From Neorhodopirellula lusitana (GTDB lineage Bacteria > Planctomycetota > Planctomycetia > Pirellulales > Pirellulaceae): a stretch of 64,000 nucleotides of DNA. Below, in pieces: positions 28,882-38,296 of the stretch; position 1 is the first letter of the stretch, and every line of letters begins with the position of its first letter. The DNA lies in the NCBI RefSeq assembly GCF_900182915.1, contig NZ_FXUG01000005.1, positions 351,582-415,581 on the forward strand, written 5' to 3'. A model generated the notes under the pieces. The model had not been told where the DNA came from, did not search any database, and saw only the letters and a program-made list of their open reading frames with translations. The position numbers and the translations under genes were made by a program.

Positions 28882-29985
28882 ATGAAAGCCGTCGCCATTC
28901 GCCCCGGTACCCCCGACAGTGTTCATCTACAAGATATCCCTCGCCCCTCAGTCAATGACGTCGAAGGCGGTGTGGGAGTCCTGGTAAAGGTGCTGAAAGT
29001 CGGTGTCGATGCCACGGATCGCGAGATCGCTGAGGCCCTCTACGGGAACGCCCCCGAAGGCGATGACTTCCTGATTATTGGCCACGAGTGTTTTGGGATA
29101 GTGGAAGAAGTAGGCCCCAACGTGAGGGGGCTAAAGCCAGGCGACTACGTCACCGCGACAGTCAGGCGTCCAGGCGGTTCGATCTACGACCTGATCGGCA
29201 CCAACGACATGACCAGTGAAGAAACCTATTACGAGCGTGGAATCAACCTGCGTCACGGTTTCATGACGGAATACTTCGTCGACGACCAGGAATTCATCGT
29301 TCGCGTTCCCGCTGGCCTGAAACACCTGCACGTGCTTCAGGAACCAATGAGCTGCGCCGCCAAGGCCATCCACCAAGCCTACGAAGCGCAACGACGAATG
29401 AAGGTTTGGTCGCCTAAACTTGCTTACGTGATCGGGTCGGGCCAAATCGGATTATTGGCGACACTTAGCCTGAAACTTCGCGGCCTTGAGGTCTACACGC
29501 TTTCCCGCAGTGAAGCCCCCAACCTGAAAGCGAGTATCGTCGAAGGCCTGGAAGCGACCTACGTCAGCACCAAAAAGACACCGATGAAGGAACTGGTCGA
29601 AAAGACCGGCAAGCCTGACTTGATCATCGACGCGACCGGGTACAGCCCCATCGCATTCGAAGCGATGGAATGCATTGGCCACAACGGCGTCGTCGTGTGG
29701 ACCAGCATCACCGGTGGCGAGCGGACCGCCGAAGTCCCATCGGATAAGATCAATATCGAATGGGTGCTGGGCAACAAACTGTTGCTCGGCAGCGTCAACG
29801 CCAACCGCACCCACTTCGAAATGGGCATCCGCGACCTGGCACTCGGCGACGTCATGTACCCCGGCGTCCTAGAAAAAATCTTGACCAACCCGGTCGATGG
29901 AATGGACAACCACGCTGAAATGATGCGTTTGCTTGTCGAAGATGACGACGCCCTGAAAGTCTACGTAAACGTCGCCGACGAATAG
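28882..29985 (+). CDS. gdh: Glucose 1-dehydrogenase, archaeal medium-chain type
   Basis: A 367-residue medium-chain dehydrogenase that oxidises glucose with NAD(P). It closely follows the archaeal glucose dehydrogenase plan: [69 protein letters not shown], a dinucleotide fold [15 protein letters not shown], and [10 protein letters not shown]. The first zinc ligand, cysteine in most relatives, is Asp43 here, as in the halophilic archaeal enzyme; H68 and E69 match the other ligands. The structural-zinc lobe has no cysteine cluster. It is followed after seven bases by a D-2-hydroxyacid dehydrogenase gene, so the two may be co-expressed. Confidence 0.85.
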   Translation: MKAVAIRPGTPDSVHLQDIPRPSVNDVEGGVGVLVKVLKVGVDATDREIAEALYGNAPEGDDFLIIGHECFGIVEEVGPNVRGLKPGDYVTATVRRPGGSIYDLIGTNDMTSEETYYERGINLRHGFMTEYFVDDQEFIVRVPAGLKHLHVLQEPMSCAAKAIHQAYEAQRRMKVWSPKLAYVIGSGQIGLLATLSLKLRGLEVYTLSRSEAPNLKASIVEGLEATYVSTKKTPMKELVEKTGKPDLIIDATGYSPIAFEAMECIGHNGVVVWTSITGGERTAEVPSDKINIEWVLGNKLLLGSVNANRTHFEMGIRDLALGDVMYPGVLEKILTNPVDGMDNHAEMMRLLVEDDDALKVYVNVADE

Positions 29986-29992
29986 GCCACCG

Positions 29993-31081
29993 ATGACCGA
30001 CACTGCACCACCCCGAAACACGCTCGCCGTCAAACGCATTGTCCTGTGCTTTCCAGTCGAACAGCATCACGTCGACCAGATGGAACAGACGCTTGCCGAC
30101 CTGAAGGCAGATCCGTCCGTCCCGCTTGAACACGACATCGAAATCGTGGACGCGGGCCAAGAACGCGTTGATGAAATGCTGCCAACGGCGGACATTTTCG
30201 TCGGGCACGCGAAGGTCCCCGTTGACTGGGACCGTGTGCTCGCCTCCGGGCGGTTGCAGTGGATTCAGTCATCCGCGGCGGGCCTGGACCATTGCCTGGT
30301 TCCAGGCGTGATTGCCGAACCACGAATCCTGGTCAGCAGCGCGTCGGGCCTGTTTGCTCCCCAGGTTGCCGAACAAACATTCGCACTGATGATGGGAGTC
30401 CTGCGGCGGATCGGCCTGTTCGAGCGTGCCCGCCAGATCCCGGAATTCATTCGCCGCCCAACCGATGACCTGCGTGGCAAGACGGTCGGCATTGTCGGCA
30501 TGGGAGGCAACGGTCGCCAAATCGCTCGGATGCTCGCCCCGTGGGACGTGAAGATCATCGCCACCGACTTTTACCCTGAACAAAAACCCGCCGAAGTGGA
30601 ATCACTGTGGCCAGCCGATCGCGCCAGCGATTTGTTCAACCAGTCGGACATTGTCATCCTGACCCTGCCGCTGAATTCATCCACCTATCGCTGCATCGAC
30701 GAGAATCTGATCGGCCAAATGAAGCCCGGCAGCTACCTGATCAATGTCGCTCGCGGGCAAGTCTTGAAAGAACAGGCTCTCGTCGACGCACTCCAATCCG
30801 GTCAACTTGCCGGCGCGGGTGTCGACGTTACTGAAATCGAGCCGCTACCCGCGGACAGCCCGCTCTGGAACGATCCCAACGTGCTAGTCACACCGCACGT
30901 CGGAGCCCAATCCTCCCGGCGGGTCGACGACACCGTCGACTTGGTGTGCATCAACTTGCGGCGGTTCTTCACCGGGCAAAGCATTTACAACCGCGTTGAT
31001 AAGCGTCTCGGCTTCCCGCACCCCAACGATTCCTATCGGGTTGCCCAGCAAGCTCAATCTCAGCCTGAGTCATCGGACTGA
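29993..31081 (+). CDS. D-isomer-specific 2-hydroxyacid dehydrogenase
   Basis: A 362-residue NAD-dependent dehydrogenase. The first part is a catalytic domain with SSAAGLDHCLVPGV, then the Rossmann fold begins at GKTVGIVGMGGNGRQIARML. The catalytic residues are visible: arginine in INVARGQVLKEQALVDAL, glutamate in DVTEIEPLPADSPLW, and histidine in VLVTPHVGAQS. The substrate class (glyoxylate, hydroxypyruvate, phosphoglycerate) cannot be fixed. No ACT domain is present, so it is not a long-form SerA. It lies seven bases after the glucose dehydrogenase gene. Confidence 0.88.
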   Translation: MTDTAPPRNTLAVKRIVLCFPVEQHHVDQMEQTLADLKADPSVPLEHDIEIVDAGQERVDEMLPTADIFVGHAKVPVDWDRVLASGRLQWIQSSAAGLDHCLVPGVIAEPRILVSSASGLFAPQVAEQTFALMMGVLRRIGLFERARQIPEFIRRPTDDLRGKTVGIVGMGGNGRQIARMLAPWDVKIIATDFYPEQKPAEVESLWPADRASDLFNQSDIVILTLPLNSSTYRCIDENLIGQMKPGSYLINVARGQVLKEQALVDALQSGQLAGAGVDVTEIEPLPADSPLWNDPNVLVTPHVGAQSSRRVDDTVDLVCINLRRFFTGQSIYNRVDKRLGFPHPNDSYRVAQQAQSQPESSD

Positions 31082-31175
31082 ATTCCCCAGCAGTTGAATT
31101 CCCCCCAGCCAATGAATTCCCCAGCCAACTCCATTGCCATCCGTTGTCAACCAGCAGTAACCGTGAGTCGTCATC

Positions 31176-31436
31176 GTGAGCAGTAACCGTTTCGCTGGCC
31201 CCTCCGAAGCCGTTGTCACACGAGACGACCAGATGGTCGGGGCCATGCTTTTACCCCAGCGGGACGGCCAATCGTTTGTGGAAGAGTTCAACCGCACCTA
31301 CCGGTCGATCGGCCTCAGCGTGGAGATATACGAACCGTCACAGCCGGGCCCCGTGAAGATCTTGAGCTCGCTTTCGGACGCGCCAGCCCTTCATTCCCAA
31401 GCCGCAACTCCCTACACTGATTCGCTCGATAGTTGA
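31176..31436 (+). CDS. Small protein of unknown function
   Basis: An 86-residue frame from a GTG start. It is acidic, soluble and without recognisable motifs except a possible alpha/beta patch (MVGAMLLPQRDGQSFVEEFNRTYRS). It sits between the 2-hydroxyacid dehydrogenase and the DUF3127-like gene in the same direction. Coding status is uncertain; a good reason to keep it is the continuous frame without overlap with better candidates. Confidence 0.5.
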   Translation: MSSNRFAGPSEAVVTRDDQMVGAMLLPQRDGQSFVEEFNRTYRSIGLSVEIYEPSQPGPVKILSSLSDAPALHSQAATPYTDSLDS

Positions 31437-31505
31437 TCAGCGCGCAGCCTGTCCGATCGACTTCAATACCTATCAACGCAACAGGCAAACGGGAACGAGT
31501 GAGTC

Positions 31506-31874
31506 ATGAGTGAATCAAAAGTACGAGGCGTAGTCCACCTGGTCGAAGAAACCAAAACCTACGGCCAAAAAGGTTTCCAAAAACGCATGGTAGTGCTGGA
31601 ACAGGACAAGGGCAGCTTCACCAACTACGTCCCCGTCGAGTTCACTCGTGACGGCTGCGATCTGGCTGATGGCCTGAACAAAGGCGATGAAGTGGAGATC
31701 ACCTACCGCCTGAACGGTCGTCGCTGGCAAAAAGACGCCAACAGCGAAGTGAAGTTCTTCGTCAACCTGGAAGCGATGTCCTTCCAAACCGTCAGCGGCG
31801 GCTCAACCGGCGCCAGCGGTTCACCGAACGACGCCTTCGCCGAAGCAGTCGAAGAAGACGACGCGCCGTTCTAA
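31506..31874 (+). CDS. DUF3127-like OB-fold protein with SSB-like C-terminal tip
   Basis: A 122-residue protein resembling DUF3127. The first 95 residues form an OB-fold-like unit (SKVRGVVHLVEETKTYGQKGFQKR, then VEFTRDGCDLADGLNKGDEVEITYRLNGRRW, then SEVKFFVNLEAMSFQ). A 20-residue Gly/Ser linker follows. The protein ends in EEDDAPF, very like the D-D-D-[IL]-P-F acidic tip by which single-stranded DNA-binding protein recruits repair and replication partners. It therefore may bind DNA or SSB-interaction partners. It is a single gene with its own possible Shine-Dalgarno (gggaacgagtgag upstream). No experimental role is known to me. Confidence 0.75.
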   Translation: MSESKVRGVVHLVEETKTYGQKGFQKRMVVLEQDKGSFTNYVPVEFTRDGCDLADGLNKGDEVEITYRLNGRRWQKDANSEVKFFVNLEAMSFQTVSGGSTGASGSPNDAFAEAVEEDDAPF

Positions 31875-31898
31875 CTTGGGCCAAACCGCTTCGAATCT

Positions 31899-31958
31899 GT
31901 AGTGGGCATTGCCAGAAGTCCGTACGCGTAACAAGGGACTTATGACGAAGTCCACTAC
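31899..31958. repeat. Imperfect palindrome after the DUF3127-like gene
   Basis: gtagtgg at 31899 pairs with ccactac at the other end, and further partly matching bases run inward (cagaagtcc with ggactt-atg). It resembles the palindromic repeats scattered in other intergenic gaps of this window and may be a small non-autonomous element or an RNA-stabilising hairpin. Confidence 0.45.
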
Positions 31959-32032
31959 GACGAAACTTCCCTCACTTTAAAAGAGACGTGGTCCAAACTT
32001 TCACCCGGCAGTTCGAAATGCGAAAACTCGAC

Positions 32033-32875
32033 CTAAGGCGTTAACAGCAACGCCGCCAGGTCATCGGGCTTGCCCGGGACACCAGGCTGATTGCCTTGCA
32101 TGCGTTGGTTGGCGAGATCCACCAACGCATTCATGCGGGCCAGCGGTTTTCCGGATCTAGCTAACGCGGCCACTTCAAAAAGCTGCAAGTTGTCGAACAA
32201 ACCGTCACTGGCAATCACGACGGTATCCCGAGCGGCCATCGGAATCGCAGGCCCGATCTCGATGTGCATTTCTCGAGTGCCAACCAAGTTCGAAACGTAA
32301 TGCCGCTCGTCGTGCGTCATCGCTTCGGCCTCGTTGATGGCACCCGACTCGATCAAATAGCCGACCGGCGAATGCGACGTCGACTTCCACTTGATGCTTC
32401 CTCGTTGGCCCACAATCATGGCCATCGAATCGCCTACCTGATAGCCTCGCGCGACACCGCTGTGCACTTCGACGACCGATATCGTTGTTGCCGCACCCGT
32501 CCCCATGTCCAGGATCTCCGCATTGGCACGTTCGATCCCATCCAAAATGGCAGGCCTTAAATCAGTGCCGGCTACGCGTCCCTGCAAACTTTCCTGCAAG
32601 CACTGAACCGCGATCGCAGACGCCTTGTATCCCAACGGTGCTCCACCGACGCCATCAGCAACGGCCATAATAATCGCGCCGTCATCAAGCGTGATGACCG
32701 CAGCACTGTCATCGTTCGGCTCTTCCTTGCCTGGGCAAGTTCGCGAGTATGCCACCAAATTCCCGCCACGCCGTGAGCCTCCATTGGCATCCAAATCGGC
32801 AACCTCCCACGACAGCGGAGAATTCATCTCGCTTTCCAGGAACAGATTGACGGTTGTTTCAAGAGTGGTGGCCAT
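32033..32875 (-). CDS. PP2C-type protein phosphatase
   Basis: A 280-residue metal-dependent Ser/Thr phosphatase. The metal-binding signatures are clear: ADGVGGAPLGYKASA near residue 75, the middle GDSMAMIVGQRG, and the C-terminal IASDGLFDNLQ. The N-terminus lacks a membrane anchor, so it acts in the cytoplasm. It begins nine bases after the kinase gene on the same strand, so the pair forms a reversible phosphorylation switch. Kinase targets are not known, but the divergently transcribed VWA gene is an obvious candidate. Confidence 0.9.
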   Translation of the reverse strand: MATTLETTVNLFLESEMNSPLSWEVADLDANGGSRRGGNLVAYSRTCPGKEEPNDDSAAVITLDDGAIIMAVADGVGGAPLGYKASAIAVQCLQESLQGRVAGTDLRPAILDGIERANAEILDMGTGAATTISVVEVHSGVARGYQVGDSMAMIVGQRGSIKWKSTSHSPVGYLIESGAINEAEAMTHDERHYVSNLVGTREMHIEIGPAIPMAARDTVVIASDGLFDNLQLFEVAALARSGKPLARMNALVDLANQRMQGNQPGVPGKPDDLAALLLTP

Positions 32876-32884
32876 GACTTAATT

Positions 32885-33727
32885 CTACGCCCCTTTCCGC
32901 TGCCGATTGGCAAAACGGGTGGCCTTCAGTCGACATTTTCCCCAAGCCTCCGCCAAACGGGTTGCGTCGGTGAATCGGTCCCGAGGTTTGATCGCAACGG
33001 ATTTACGGATCACACTGATCAAATCGGGGTGAACCCGCCGTCGCAAGTTCGCTGCCCCAGCCAGCGGCCATTCAAACGGATATTCCGGCCACTTGCTCGA
33101 AAACATGCGGTACGCGATCAACCCGATTGAAAACACGTCCGCCCGAGCCGAAGGCTTCCCCATCGCCTGTTCGGGGGCCATGTACCCCAGCGTACCCGTG
33201 CCCGCACTGGCGATTGTCTTGTGAGCCACCTTGGCGATTCCGAAATCACCCAGCCGCAGCCGGCCATCGTCAAACAACAAAATGTTTTCGGGCTTGATGT
33301 CGCAGTGGATAATTCCCCGCTCGTGAGCATACGAAACCGCGTCGATCAACTGTGAAGCAAAATCGAATGCGGTTTCGAACTTCATTCGCTTCCCAAGACG
33401 ATCGTCCAGTGTCCGCGACGCCAGGGGGGCCACAATGACGAAATAATCATCAATGAACCCCGCGTCCCGGATCGGCAGGATGTTGGGATGCTCCAGCTCC
33501 ATCGTCAATTTGGATTCGCGGCGAAACTCATTCAACAGTTCCTGCGACACCCACTTGGAGTTCGGAATTTTTAGCGCCACCTTGATATTCAGCAGCGTGT
33601 CGCTGGCGGCATACACATCCGCAAAGCCACCCGAACCAATCCGCTTGTCCAAGCGATACTTCCCAATACGACTGCCCACACGCAGCTTCGGTGGCGAATG
33701 AGTGGGAATCGAAGCGGTTCGGGCCAT
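32885..33727 (-). CDS. Non-RD Ser/Thr protein kinase
   Basis: A 280-residue cytoplasmic kinase. The start at MARTASIPTHSPP (33727) is preferred because 43 residues of the longer frame are unrelated and rich in Cys and Arg. Marks in order: glycine loop IGSGGFADVYAASD, catalytic lysine VALKIP, HCDIKPEN (the catalytic loop has Cys where Arg is normal, thus a non-RD kinase), DFGIAKVA, and GYMAPEQAMG. There is no transmembrane helix after the domain. It is paired with a PP2C phosphatase nine bases downstream and diverges from a VWA gene 249 bases away. Confidence 0.9.
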   Translation of the reverse strand: MARTASIPTHSPPKLRVGSRIGKYRLDKRIGSGGFADVYAASDTLLNIKVALKIPNSKWVSQELLNEFRRESKLTMELEHPNILPIRDAGFIDDYFVIVAPLASRTLDDRLGKRMKFETAFDFASQLIDAVSYAHERGIIHCDIKPENILLFDDGRLRLGDFGIAKVAHKTIASAGTGTLGYMAPEQAMGKPSARADVFSIGLIAYRMFSSKWPEYPFEWPLAGAANLRRRVHPDLISVIRKSVAIKPRDRFTDATRLAEAWGKCRLKATRFANRQRKGA

Positions 33728-33976
33728 GTACAAATTCCTGAGCGATTTTTCGCTTTGCCATCGCCTACACTGTGAACACACAACACTGCGGACACGCAGC
33801 AAGCACGGGACAAGCAGCAACCACGCCGAAAAGAAACCACGCCGGAAAGTAATCATTCAGCGAAGCCGACGACAATGCAATGTTCGGCCCCTTGGTTCCG
33901 CTTGTCCAGTGGCTCGCCATCGTCAGTCTTCTCTTTTTCCAGTTCGTCCCGATTCCCTCTCGCACCCAAGTCGGTC

Positions 33977-35698
33977 ATGCCACCTTCCAAACCGTCACCG
34001 CGACCTCTCGGCGGAATCATCCACTCCTACCAAAAGTACGATCCGACTGCGTTCCCGCCGCCGACCCAAGAACCGCCTGACTTGGTCAGCCCGGCGTTTG
34101 AACAAGCGATGATGTACGGCAACTTTCACGAGCTAACCGACGAGCAGCTCGCCAACGCGGTTCGGCTGGATCCCTCCCAAATTGCGGGGCTCGGTCCCAG
34201 CATCGATTTCCTGCGTGCGTTGCTGGAAGAACGAAAGCGGAAGATCCTGGAAACCTACGAAGCCCGAACCGTCCAACACAAGGCGAGCAAGGCGTTCCGA
34301 CAAGCCGCCAAACGCGTCAAGCCAACCGCCAAAATGGAGAAGCTGTTTCGCACCGCGATTAACCAAGAGCAACCGTTCATGATCGAGCGACTCTGGTATG
34401 TCGCCGATGACGACAACGATAGCGATCTGGCCAGCAAACTGCTGGCAACCGGTGCGGCGATGCAAGACAAACACAACATCGAGGAACTTGCCACCGAATA
34501 CGATTTCATCGGCAACGAGTCCATGACCATCCCGCAGGCTCTGGAGATCAAAGACGAACTCGAGAAGATTGATGAGCTATTGAAGCAACTCGCCGAAGCC
34601 GAAAAGACGGCACAGATCGGCATCATCGACATGGAAATGCTCAGCGAGTTTGCGCAGCCGGGCGACATGGAACAGCTCGAGGAAATGCGCAGCCAAATTG
34701 AAAACATGATGCGAGAGCAGGCCGAACGCCAAGGGCTCGAACGTGATCCCAACGGCAAAGGCTTTCGCTTAACTCCACAGGCTTACAAGATTTTTCAAGG
34801 TCGATTGCTGAAACGAATCTTTAGCGAACTGGCGCCCTCTCGTTCCGGCCGGCACGAAGGCGATGTCGTCGGCGAAGGGGCGGTGGAACTTCAACAAACC
34901 AAGCCCTACGAATTTGGCGATAGCGTTGCCAACTTGGACCTGCCGCAAACCATCATCAACTCACTGATCCGCCAAAAAGACGAGCGTCCGCTGCGTCTGC
35001 ACAGCGACGATATCGTGGTCCACAAGACCCGCAATCACCCACGATGCGCGACCGCCGTGATCATGGACATGAGCGGTTCGATGCGCTACGACGGGCAATA
35101 CATCAACGTCAAACGCATGGCACTCGGGCTACAGGGACTGATCAACAGCGAGTACCCGGGCGACTTCCTGAAGTTCATTGAGATGTACACGTTCGCCAAG
35201 TTACGATCGCCCGGCGAAATCATTGAGATGATGCCCAAGATGGTCACGATCCACGACCCTTGGGTGCGGCTGAAGTGCGATATGTCCAACCCGGATATCA
35301 CCGAGCAACAAGTGCACCCGCACTTCACCAACATTCAGCATTCACTGAAATTGGCTCGGCAAAACTTGGTCAATTGTGACACGCCGAATCGTCAAATCTG
35401 CTTAATCACTGACGGGCTGCCCACGGCGCACTTCGAAGAAGAAACACTCTACATGCTCTACCCACCCGACCCGCAAACTGAAGCGGCGACGATGCGGGAA
35501 GCTCAGCTCTGCCACAAGGAAGGCATCACGATCAACATCTTCTTGATCCCCAGTTGGTCGCAAAGCGAAGAAGACATTCGCTTCGCCTACCGCATGGCAC
35601 AAGCCACCAAAGGCCGAGTCTTCTTCACCAGCGGCAAAGACCTCGACCGTTTCGTGTTGTGGGACTACGTGCAAAACCGTCGCGACATCATCGCCTAG
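33977..35698 (+). CDS. VWA-domain protein
   Basis: A 573-residue soluble protein from an ATG at 33977. Residues 1-330 are helical and charged, including a coiled coil (ALEIKDELEKIDELLKQLAEAEKTAQIG; EEMRSQIENMMREQAERQG). The C-terminal 220 residues are a von Willebrand factor A domain with the metal site DMSGSMRYDG (D-x-S-x-S) and TFAKLRSPGE. The layout recalls the VWA/CoxE-type partners of MoxR ATPases, but no MoxR gene is nearby. It diverges from a kinase/PP2C pair, suggesting that it is regulated by phosphorylation; that is inference. Its last four bases overlap the end of the convergent next gene. Confidence 0.8.
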   Translation: MPPSKPSPRPLGGIIHSYQKYDPTAFPPPTQEPPDLVSPAFEQAMMYGNFHELTDEQLANAVRLDPSQIAGLGPSIDFLRALLEERKRKILETYEARTVQHKASKAFRQAAKRVKPTAKMEKLFRTAINQEQPFMIERLWYVADDDNDSDLASKLLATGAAMQDKHNIEELATEYDFIGNESMTIPQALEIKDELEKIDELLKQLAEAEKTAQIGIIDMEMLSEFAQPGDMEQLEEMRSQIENMMREQAERQGLERDPNGKGFRLTPQAYKIFQGRLLKRIFSELAPSRSGRHEGDVVGEGAVELQQTKPYEFGDSVANLDLPQTIINSLIRQKDERPLRLHSDDIVVHKTRNHPRCATAVIMDMSGSMRYDGQYINVKRMALGLQGLINSEYPGDFLKFIEMYTFAKLRSPGEIIEMMPKMVTIHDPWVRLKCDMSNPDITEQQVHPHFTNIQHSLKLARQNLVNCDTPNRQICLITDGLPTAHFEEETLYMLYPPDPQTEAATMREAQLCHKEGITINIFLIPSWSQSEEDIRFAYRMAQATKGRVFFTSGKDLDRFVLWDYVQNRRDIIA

Positions 35699-36699
35699 CG
35701 AGTCTGCGTTTGACGCTCGGCGGATGCCGTCGTTTGCCCTTGGCTGCCACGTTGCTGTTGAGCGATCGCAGCACTGCGACGCGCGACGGTCACGATCGTG
35801 TCAGAGAACGATTCGCGAACCGGCGGATCCACCTGCGGTAACCGAGACGCAATGTCCAACATCACCGACGGGTTGTGAGCACTGGACTGGCTCACCTGGG
35901 CAATGAACTGCGCCGTTTGCATGAAGTTGGCATCCGCCGACCGACCAATGATCGGGCTTAGCGTACGAGCGATCAGGTCTAAACCCAAACTGTCCAACTG
36001 CACGAAACAATCCAACGTTCCTGAGATCGTGGTTTGCCCATCGGCGCCCGCCGCGTAAGTCGAACGCAACACGAACACGCCTTTCCCGCGAATCGGCGTC
36101 GGCACCATCCGGCCGTCGTAAGAACCATCCACCACAAAGATATGCTGTTCATCATCGCCGTAAACCAAGTCAACCTGGCATACCGTGCCAACACCATCAC
36201 TCGCTTCCAATTGAAACGGAGCGATGCGTTTGGATTGGACCTTGGTGATCCCCATCAAGTCCCACAGCCCAACTAAGACATCGGGATTGCGAGTCAAGAA
36301 CAGGAACATATCCCGGTCACACGAAATCACCTGGCTGGGTAACTGGCGGAACAACGTGGGTTTTTCAGCGATATCCAAGATTCGCTTGCGGGCATCCGTC
36401 GTCAGTCGATCCATCGGCAACGAATTCAGAATCCCTTGTCGATGAGCCGCCGATCCGACACGGTGATCGCTTGAATTCTTGTTGCCCCAAGGATTCAACA
36501 GCGACGCAGCCCCAGAACGCTGGCCTTGATCCGATTGCTGGGCGTAGCTTTGCCTTGGCACGACCACCAGGGACGCAACGAACCCGACCAACAGGGCGAT
36601 CCAAAGGACCGACATCGCCCGCCCGACCGCCGCGAAGATTGCCTTGCAGACGTGCTCAAGACCACGCGGGGCGATTGAGTCACTGCGGATTTCTTCCAT
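35695..36699 (-). CDS. Membrane-anchored or exported protein of unknown function
   Basis: A 334-residue protein. An in-frame ATG 17 codons upstream (36750) is possible. There is one hydrophobic segment near the N-terminus (MSVLWIALLVGFVASLVVV) ending at SYAQQ, so it is exported or anchored. The mature part has a domain with PTLFRQLPSQVISCDRDMFLFLTRNPDVLVGLW, then a beta-rich region (VVDGSYDGRMVPTPIRGKGVFVLRS) and a basic, glutamine-rich C-terminus. Similar planctomycete proteins are annotated only as hypothetical. The end of the gene overlaps the end of the VWA gene by four bases. Upstream it diverges from pgk. Confidence 0.75.
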   Translation of the reverse strand: MEEIRSDSIAPRGLEHVCKAIFAAVGRAMSVLWIALLVGFVASLVVVPRQSYAQQSDQGQRSGAASLLNPWGNKNSSDHRVGSAAHRQGILNSLPMDRLTTDARKRILDIAEKPTLFRQLPSQVISCDRDMFLFLTRNPDVLVGLWDLMGITKVQSKRIAPFQLEASDGVGTVCQVDLVYGDDEQHIFVVDGSYDGRMVPTPIRGKGVFVLRSTYAAGADGQTTISGTLDCFVQLDSLGLDLIARTLSPIIGRSADANFMQTAQFIAQVSQSSAHNPSVMLDIASRLPQVDPPVRESFSDTIVTVARRSAAIAQQQRGSQGQTTASAERQTQTR

Positions 36700-36750
36700 G
36701 AAGGTTCTGGATATCACCAGCACCGCCCCCGTAGGTTCGCAATCCGCCAC

Positions 36751-37032
36751 AATCGGCGGTGAAGATAGACAGACGCCTCGATCGCAAATCGTTCCACCAA
36801 ACTTTGCGACGAACCGACACCCTCATCGTTGCTAGACACAACGACAGACGGTATCCATCCATTTCGGTTGTGACGGTGGTGAGACGTGAGAAAAAGAATC
36901 GGCCCCTTCGCGATTGTTGCGATCTGGCCGATACTAGGGGCCGGTTCGCGGAACCTCACGATAAATCAACGAGCGTTGACGTCTTTCCGTTTCCAATCTT
37001 TAGCTTTTTCCGACAACCGGAGCAGATTCCCG
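36751..37032. other. Divergent promoter region upstream of pgk
   Basis: This region of 282 bases separates a hypothetical gene from pgk. The pgk frame is open through most of it (to 36886), but the upstream codons encode nothing resembling Pgk. I see no convincing promoter boxes or hairpin. Confidence 0.4.
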
Positions 37033-38226
37033 ATGGCCAAGAAAACAATCGACCAGACCGAAGTCCAAGGCAAAACCGTCTTGATGCGAGTGGATTTCAA
37101 CGTCCCGCTCAACGACCAAGACGAAATCACCGACGATCGCCGCGTCCGTATGGCTTTGCCTAGCATCGAAAGCGTGATCAAACGCGGCGGCAAGGTCATC
37201 CTGATGAGCCACCTGGGACGTCCCAGCGGCGGTGAAGGCGACGAAAAGTACTCACTTAAACCCACCGCCACCCGCTTGGGCGAATTGCTCGGCAGCCCCG
37301 TTCACTTTGCCACCGACACCGTCGGCGCCGACGCGACCGCCAAGGTCGCTGAGCTGAAGGACGGCGAAGTCCTCGTGCTGGAAAACCTACGATTCAACGC
37401 AGGCGAAAAGAAGGGCGATGCCGAATTCGCTGGCAAACTCGCCGCCATGGCTGACATCTACTGCAATGATGCCTTCGGCACCTGCCACCGCAAAGACGCT
37501 TCGATGGTTGCCGTCCCTGAAGCCATGGCTGGCAAACCTCGCGTCGTTGGCCACTTGGTCGCCAAGGAAATCCAGTACCTCAGCGATGCGATCAGCAAAC
37601 CCGGACGCCCGTTCGTGGCGATTCTCGGTGGAGCGAAGGTCAGCGACAAAATCAACGTCATCAACAACCTGCTCGGCATCTGCGACTCAATCTTGATCGG
37701 TGGGGCGATGGCCTACACCTTCTCGCTCGCCCAAGGCGGCAAAGTCGGTGGCAGCCTCGTTGAAAAGGACAAAGTCGAACTCGCCAAAGAACTGCTCGCC
37801 AAGGCGGATGGCAAACTGCACCTGCCCGTCGACACTCATTGCGGCGACGACTTCGGCAACATCGCTGGCTGCAACAAGAAGGTCGTCCCAGCCGGTGAAA
37901 TCCCAGACGACATGGAAGGCCTCGACATCGGTCCCGAAACCTCGAAGCTGTACGCCGACATCATCAAGAATGCAAAGACGATTGTCTGGAACGGCCCCAT
38001 GGGCGTCTTCGAAAAACCACCCATGGACGCCGGCACCAAAGCGGTTGCGCAAGCCGTCGCCGATTCGGACGCGGTCAGCATCATCGGTGGTGGTGACAGC
38101 GCCGCCGCCGTCGACCAACTCGGCTTCGCCGACCAAGTCAGTCACGTCAGCACCGGTGGTGGCGCGTCGCTCGCGATGCTAGAAGGCCAAGCCTTCGCCG
38201 CCGTCGACCTGCTCGACGAAGCGTAA
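37033..38226 (+). CDS. pgk: Phosphoglycerate kinase
   Basis: A 397-residue glycolytic enzyme that transfers phosphate from 1,3-bisphosphoglycerate to ADP. The start at 37033 ([14 protein letters not shown]) fits the normal Pgk N-terminus; the frame continues 49 codons upstream without homology. Motifs are [14 protein letters not shown] (substrate-binding start), [64 protein letters not shown], and the nucleotide-site ending [24 protein letters not shown]. Length is normal. It is followed by a strong terminator. Confidence 0.96.
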   Translation: MAKKTIDQTEVQGKTVLMRVDFNVPLNDQDEITDDRRVRMALPSIESVIKRGGKVILMSHLGRPSGGEGDEKYSLKPTATRLGELLGSPVHFATDTVGADATAKVAELKDGEVLVLENLRFNAGEKKGDAEFAGKLAAMADIYCNDAFGTCHRKDASMVAVPEAMAGKPRVVGHLVAKEIQYLSDAISKPGRPFVAILGGAKVSDKINVINNLLGICDSILIGGAMAYTFSLAQGGKVGGSLVEKDKVELAKELLAKADGKLHLPVDTHCGDDFGNIAGCNKKVVPAGEIPDDMEGLDIGPETSKLYADIIKNAKTIVWNGPMGVFEKPPMDAGTKAVAQAVADSDAVSIIGGGDSAAAVDQLGFADQVSHVSTGGGASLAMLEGQAFAAVDLLDEA

Positions 38227-38254
38227 TTCACGCAATCGCAAATTCGCATCACCG

Positions 38255-38288
38255 AAAAGGCCAGCTCCCCCAAGAGCTGGCCTTTTTT
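38255..38288 (+). terminator. Rho-independent terminator of pgk
   Basis: ggccagctc at 38259-38267 pairs with gagctggcc at 38274-38282 around a six-base loop, preceded by a run of A and followed by six T. It could work in both directions. Confidence 0.85.
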
Positions 38289-38296
38289 CATAACCC

